Made by a program: the position numbers and the translations under genes
Part shown: positions 5,270 to 8,723 of the stretch, in pieces
Layout of the letters: every line of letters begins with the position of its first letter
Numbering within the stretch: position 1 is the stretch's first letter
Assembly (NCBI GenBank): GCA_964626415.1
Contig: CAZVFH010000032.1
Coordinates: forward strand, 1-8,723
Origin: CAZVFH01 sp964626415
Lineage (GTDB): Bacteria; Patescibacteriota; UBA1384; XYA2-FULL-43-10; CAINNR01
Length of the DNA stretch: 8,723 nt
Direction of reading: 5' to 3'
The notes under the pieces: model-generated
Told to the model about the DNA's origin: nothing
The model's database searches: none
The model's input: the letters and a program-made list of their open reading frames with translations, nothing else

Positions 5270-5740
5270 ATGCTCTGTTCTAAATGCAAAAAAGGCGACA
5301 CAAAAGTTGTTGATTCGCGCGAAAATGAGGACGGGGTCCGCCGCCGCCGCGAATGTTTGAGCTGTGGCCATCGTTTCACAACTCACGAACGATTTGATTC
5401 CCCGCGACTTTTAGTAAAAAAACGTGATGGAAGTTTGGAGAATTTCAATCGGAAAAAAATCGAGCAAGGTGTTGTTAAATCATTCGAAAAACGGCTTCCG
5501 AATGAAAATAAATTTAGAGAATTAATCGATGATATTGAACAGAAGATTTTTTCTTTAAATGAAAATCTTGTTTCTACTTCAACAATTGGTAAAATTGTTT
5601 CCAAAAAATTAAAGGGGATTGACGAAGTCGCCTATTTGCGATTTATTTCTGTCTATAAATCGTTTTCATCAGCAAAAAGTTTCGCTTCCGAAGCGAAGAA
5701 ATTAATTAGGAGGAAAAATGTCGCCAGCCAAAGAGATTAA
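5270..5740 (+). CDS. nrdR: Transcriptional repressor NrdR
   Basis: NrdR represses ribonucleotide reductase genes when dATP is abundant. The 156-aa product has the N-terminal zinc ribbon with C3, C6, C29 and C32, including the family hallmark RRRRECLSCGHRFTTHER (24-41), which forms the DNA-binding part. An ATP-cone follows (about 47-135), opening with VKKRDGSLENFNRKKI (49-64), which binds ATP or dATP. Length is typical. The start ATG 5270 gives the expected MxCxxC opening but has no recognisable Shine-Dalgarno; the leader is T/A-rich. Its 3' end overlaps the start of nrdJ by 23 nt, so expression of the two is linked. NrdR-box-like sites upstream suggest autoregulation of the operon. Confidence 0.96.
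   Translation: MLCSKCKKGDTKVVDSRENEDGVRRRRECLSCGHRFTTHERFDSPRLLVKKRDGSLENFNRKKIEQGVVKSFEKRLPNENKFRELIDDIEQKIFSLNENLVSTSTIGKIVSKKLKGIDEVAYLRFISVYKSFSSAKSFASEAKKLIRRKNVASQRD
5708..5713 (+). promoter_or_regulatory. nrdJ ribosome binding site within nrdR
   Basis: A full AGGAGG lies in the last codons of nrdR, 4 nt before the nrdJ ATG. It is the strongest ribosome binding site in the window, in contrast to nrdR, which has none. Confidence 0.8.
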
Positions 5741-8120
5741 GAAGAATTTAGAGATGAATAAATTATTCATTGAGTCCAAAGAGATAGAGATAAAAAAAAT
5801 CAATAATCTTCCGGAAAACAGCGACGAATGGCCGGAGCCAATAACTTCTGAAAACTCAAAAACAGTACTCAGGAGAAGATACTTAAAAAAAGATGAAGAT
5901 GGCAAGCCAATCGAAACGGCAAAAGATCTTTTTTTGCGCGTTGCTTCCGCAGTCGCTGTAGCCGACAAAAAATTTGATAAGGATTCTGACATTGAAAATT
6001 TAACTAAAAGATTTTATCAGATGATGGCAAATTTTGAATTTATGCCGAATTCACCAACTTTGATGAATGCCGGCAGAACTCTTGGCCAACTTTCAGCTTG
6101 CTTCGTTCTTCCGGTCGGCGATTCGATGTCTGAAATTTTTGATGCGGTAAAACAAACGGCGCTGATTCATAAGTCCGGCGGTGGCACTGGTTTTTCATTT
6201 TCTCGGCTTCGTCCATCCGGTGACCGAGTTAGAAGCACATCCGGCGTCTCGTCCGGACCAATCTCCTTTATGAAGGCCTTTGACGCAGCAACAGAAACAG
6301 TAAAACAGGGCGGAACACGCAGAGGAGCGAATATGGGAATTTTGCGTGTTGATCACCCGGATATTTTGGATTTCATTGACGCAAAAACAACCGAAGGTGT
6401 CTTGGCTAATTTTAATATTTCCGTTGCTATAACCGATAAATTTATTGAGGCACTAGAAAAGAATGAGGAATTTGAGCTCTTAAACCCCAGAGACAAAAAA
6501 GTTGTAAGGAAAATTAGCGCAAAGGAGACATTTGACAAAATTGTTGAAAACGCTTGGAAAAATGGCGAGCCGGGCATTATCTTTATCGACAGAATAAACA
6601 AATACAATCCAACACCGAAAATCGGCGATATTGAAAGCACCAATCCATGCGGCGAACAACCTCTTCTGCCATATGAATCGTGCAACTTGGGGTCAATCAA
6701 TCTTTCGAGAATGACAAAAAATGATTCGGGTGGAAAAATTTCTGTCGATTGGGGCAAATTAGCAAAAATTACCAATGATTCTGTCCATTTTCTTGATAAT
6801 GTTATTGAAATAAACAATTACCCGCTACCGGAAATCGATAAGATGACTAGATCAAATAGAAAGATCGGGCTTGGCATTATGGGTTTTGCAGACCTGCTTA
6901 TCAAGTTAAAAATTCCCTATAATTCAGAAAAAGCAATATCAATTGCCAAAAAAATTATGAAATTTATTGATGAGGAGTCGAAAGAAGCGTCAAAACTGTT
7001 GGCGAAAGAAAAAGGAGCGTTTCCAAACTACGAAAAATCAATTTTTGCCGAAAGGGGTGAGGATCCGCTTCGAAACGCGACGACAACAACAATTGCGCCA
7101 ACGGGAACTATCAGTATAATCGCTAATGCATCATCGGGGATCGAACCATTATTTGCTGTTTGCTACCAAAGAAAAGTAATGGATGATGATATCTTAATTG
7201 AAGTTCATCCGGAATTTGAAAAAATTGCCAAAGGTAACGGCTTTTATTCAGAAGGGCTGATGAAAGAAATAGCAGAGTCCGGTGATATTAAAAATTTTTC
7301 AGAAATTCCAGACGAAGTTAAGGAAATATTTATAACTGCTCACGATGTCACTCCGACCCAGCACATCGAACTTCAAGCCGCTTTTCAAGAATATACTGAT
7401 AATGCGGTCTCCAAAACAATAAATTTTCCAAACTCTGCAACAAAGGAGGATATAAAAAATGCTTATCTTCTGGCTTACAAGCACGGTTGTAAAGGAGTGA
7501 CGGTTTATCGAGACGGTTCTCGCGATCAACAAGTACTTTCTACGGGAAAAACGGAAACTGCAAAAAATGGAGATAAAAAAACCGAAACTGTTTATGAAAC
7601 AAAAATCAAACCAAGGCCTAGACCAGAATTGGTCTTTGGTACTACCGAGAAAATTCCGACCGGAATTGGCGATATGTACATTACCATCAATGAGGACTGC
7701 GAGGGAATGAATGAAGTATTTGTCCATCTCGGGAAATCAGGCGGTGAAGCAACGGCAATGAATGAAGCGATCGGACGGTTGATTTCTCTTGCTCTTCGAT
7801 CGAGAGTTGAGCCAAAAATTATCGCTAAACATTTGCGAGGTATTCGTGGATCAAGCCCTGTCTGGCAAAACGGCCAGTTAATTCTTTCTTGCCCAGACGC
7901 TATTGGCAAAGCAATATCGCGCTACATCGAGCGATCAGAAAAACTTAATTTGGAATTTCCAGAAGAAAGAGTCATTCCCCATGACTCTGAGACAAAAAAA
8001 AATATCTCAACGGATCAAGCAGAGCTTTTATCAAATTTATGCCCTGATTGTGGCGGAGAGATAAAGTTTGAAAGCGGCTGCTACACATGCCACGGCTGTG
8101 GCTATTCCAAATGCGGCTGA
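5718..8120 (+). CDS. nrdJ: Adenosylcobalamin-dependent (class II) ribonucleotide reductase
   Basis: NrdJ reduces ribonucleotides to deoxyribonucleotides, using adenosylcobalamin to make the active thiyl radical, with or without oxygen. The 800-aa product opens with the RRRYLKKDEDGKPIET block (52-67) without an ATP-cone. Next come NSPTLMNAG (111-119), the redox cysteine C128 in LSACF, and KSGGGTGFSFSRLRP (152-166). The catalytic NPCGE (N309, C311, E313) and second redox cysteine C322 follow. Then come APTGTIS in the central barrel, the C-terminal TSCPD-type domain (roughly 630-735, with LILSCPDAIG), and a cysteine-rich tail with C775, C778, C788, C791, C794 and C799 ending YSKCG. The tail probably binds zinc and passes electrons to the active site. 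No intein or frameshift is seen. Start ATG 5718 has AGGAGG 4 nt upstream. The TGA stop fits the family's end. Confidence 0.97.
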   Translation: MSPAKEIKKNLEMNKLFIESKEIEIKKINNLPENSDEWPEPITSENSKTVLRRRYLKKDEDGKPIETAKDLFLRVASAVAVADKKFDKDSDIENLTKRFYQMMANFEFMPNSPTLMNAGRTLGQLSACFVLPVGDSMSEIFDAVKQTALIHKSGGGTGFSFSRLRPSGDRVRSTSGVSSGPISFMKAFDAATETVKQGGTRRGANMGILRVDHPDILDFIDAKTTEGVLANFNISVAITDKFIEALEKNEEFELLNPRDKKVVRKISAKETFDKIVENAWKNGEPGIIFIDRINKYNPTPKIGDIESTNPCGEQPLLPYESCNLGSINLSRMTKNDSGGKISVDWGKLAKITNDSVHFLDNVIEINNYPLPEIDKMTRSNRKIGLGIMGFADLLIKLKIPYNSEKAISIAKKIMKFIDEESKEASKLLAKEKGAFPNYEKSIFAERGEDPLRNATTTTIAPTGTISIIANASSGIEPLFAVCYQRKVMDDDILIEVHPEFEKIAKGNGFYSEGLMKEIAESGDIKNFSEIPDEVKEIFITAHDVTPTQHIELQAAFQEYTDNAVSKTINFPNSATKEDIKNAYLLAYKHGCKGVTVYRDGSRDQQVLSTGKTETAKNGDKKTETVYETKIKPRPRPELVFGTTEKIPTGIGDMYITINEDCEGMNEVFVHLGKSGGEATAMNEAIGRLISLALRSRVEPKIIAKHLRGIRGSSPVWQNGQLILSCPDAIGKAISRYIERSEKLNLEFPEERVIPHDSETKKNISTDQAELLSNLCPDCGGEIKFESGCYTCHGCGYSKCG

Positions 8121-8129
8121 CAGCAATGG

Positions 8130-8185
8130 ATGACGAATGTTTCTAATGACTAATAGCGAATAAGAACTCATTAGCCATTCGTCAT
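8130..8185. repeat. Imperfect inverted repeat between nrdJ and the adenosyltransferase
   Basis: ATGACGAATG (8130-8139) is the exact reverse complement of CATTCGTCAT (8176-8185), and inside it CTAATGA (8143-8149) pairs with TCATTAG (8168-8174). This gives a two-part stem of 17 bp with a small internal loop (TTT against C) and an 18-nt apical loop. No T-run follows immediately, so it looks more like an mRNA processing or stability hairpin, or intergenic repeat, than a terminator. Confidence 0.8.
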
Positions 8186-8217
8186 TTAGATAAATTAGTT
8201 ATTTTTAGGTGAAAAAA

Positions 8218-8723
8218 ATGCTTATTGTCTATACCGGAAGTGGAAAGGGGAAGTCAACTGCCGCTTTTGGTTTGGCAATTCGTGCTGCCGGCTGGGGGAA
8301 AAAGGTCGCAATCATTCAGTTTATTAAAGGATACAAAAATACCGGTGAATGGAAATTTTTTCAAAAAATTCCAGAGGTTGATATCTTTCAATTTCACGAT
8401 GATAAAAAAATTTCCATTACTAAACCAAACACAAAACATAAACCACCGGCGAAAAAGGCCTTGGATTTAGCAAAAGTATTAATTTGTAATAAGCAGTATG
8501 ATGTCGTAATACTTGATGAAATTAACAACGCAATTAAGCATGGTCTCGTGGAGGTAGGGGAGATCATAAAAATTCTGCGGTCAAAACCAAAAAAATTAGT
8601 TTTGGTTTTGACCGGCCGAGACGCAAATAAAGAAGTTATTAAACTTGCTGACATTGTCACAGAAATGAAAGAGGTGAGTCATCATTTTTCAAAAAATATT
8701 CCGGCAAAAAAAGGGATTGATTA
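8218..8723 (+). CDS. cobO: Corrinoid (cob(I)alamin) adenosyltransferase, CobO/BtuR type, cut by the window end
   Basis: This enzyme transfers the adenosyl group of ATP to cob(I)alamin, producing the adenosylcobalamin that NrdJ needs. The 168 visible residues begin MLIVYTGSGKGKSTAAFGLAIRA, with the P-loop GSGKGKS at 7-13. They continue with VAIIQFIKG, the Walker-B-like VVILDEINNAI, LVLTGR, and the family ending ADIVTEMKEVSHHFSKNIPAKKGID. Homologues usually stop just after this GI(E/D) motif, so only a few bases are probably missing; the last visible bases (TA) could begin a stop codon. It lacks the N-terminal extension found in E. coli BtuR. Start ATG 8218 has AGGTGA (8207-8212) 5 nt upstream; an in-frame GTG at 8209 overlaps that site and is less likely. 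It lies 97 nt after nrdJ, on the same strand. Confidence 0.93.
   Translation, partial: MLIVYTGSGKGKSTAAFGLAIRAAGWGKKVAIIQFIKGYKNTGEWKFFQKIPEVDIFQFHDDKKISITKPNTKHKPPAKKALDLAKVLICNKQYDVVILDEINNAIKHGLVEVGEIIKILRSKPKKLVLVLTGRDANKEVIKLADIVTEMKEVSHHFSKNIPAKKGID

Noticed and set aside
4978..5379. Minus-strand open frame (133 codons) over the nrdR control region
   Set aside because: It covers the candidate NrdR boxes, DnaA box, promoter and the nrdR zinc ribbon; its low-complexity KSKFKNQKSKLQFK stretch comes from the TTTTGAT repeats.
6353..6817. Minus-strand open frame (154 codons) within nrdJ
   Set aside because: It is antisense to the catalytic core of NrdJ and lacks an initiation signal or family features.
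5718..8120. TGA recoded as glycine, or an intein in NrdJ
   Set aside because: The TGA follows the expected SKCG C-terminus, and the catalytic blocks are continuous with normal family spacing.
8225..8470. + strand open frame starting at 8225
   Set aside because: It is a shifted frame of the adenosyltransferase, whose real frame from 8218 carries the P-loop and all family motifs.

Overview
The window is an AT-rich, densely packed bacterial segment in which every supportable gene lies on the + strand. The cargo is housekeeping: a small metallopeptidase, ribosomal protein S21, YqeY, YbeY, a membrane lipid kinase, FtsA, FtsZ, and then a vitamin B12-dependent deoxyribonucleotide-synthesis cluster (nrdR, nrdJ, corrinoid adenosyltransferase). 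The small proteins, compact spacing, AT-rich intergenic filler and gene content resemble a Patescibacteria/Candidate Phyla Radiation genome. That is an inference from general appearance, not from a phylogenetic marker. nrdJ ends at a TGA exactly where the family's C-terminus is expected, so TGA is read as stop and the genome is not one of the lineages that recode TGA as glycine.

Layout. Positions 1-86 hold a promoter whose predicted start site falls on the first codon of an SprT-like metallopeptidase (87-557). A second promoter drives rpsU (648-842, TTG start). A spacer with four short CGCTGAT-type repeats and a hairpin over the next Shine-Dalgarno leads into yqeY (918-1364), ybeY (1382-1774) and dgkA (1783-2163), which are tightly spaced and probably co-transcribed. 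A promoter with a 14-bp palindrome across its -35 box starts ftsA-ftsZ (2232-4672), which is closed by two successive intrinsic terminators. The gene-free stretch 4673-5269 carries these terminators, a perfect 40-bp palindrome, candidate NrdR boxes, a perfect DnaA box and a good sigma70-type promoter. It reads as the control region of the next operon: nrdR (5270-5740), overlapped by nrdJ (5718-8120), then an inverted repeat and a corrinoid adenosyltransferase (8218 to the window end).

How the genes fit together. FtsA and FtsZ build the division ring. The last three genes form a logical unit: the adenosyltransferase makes adenosylcobalamin, NrdJ uses it as radical source to make deoxyribonucleotides, and NrdR, an ATP/dATP-sensing repressor, probably binds upstream boxes to control the whole unit. 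NrdJ itself has no visible ATP-cone, so NrdR may be the main nucleotide sensor here. No cobalamin synthesis genes are visible, which fits corrinoid salvage, though the window is too small to prove it. I see no mobile element, CRISPR array, tRNA or rRNA. The most interesting content is regulatory (the ftsZ-nrdR intergenic region) rather than a new gene family.
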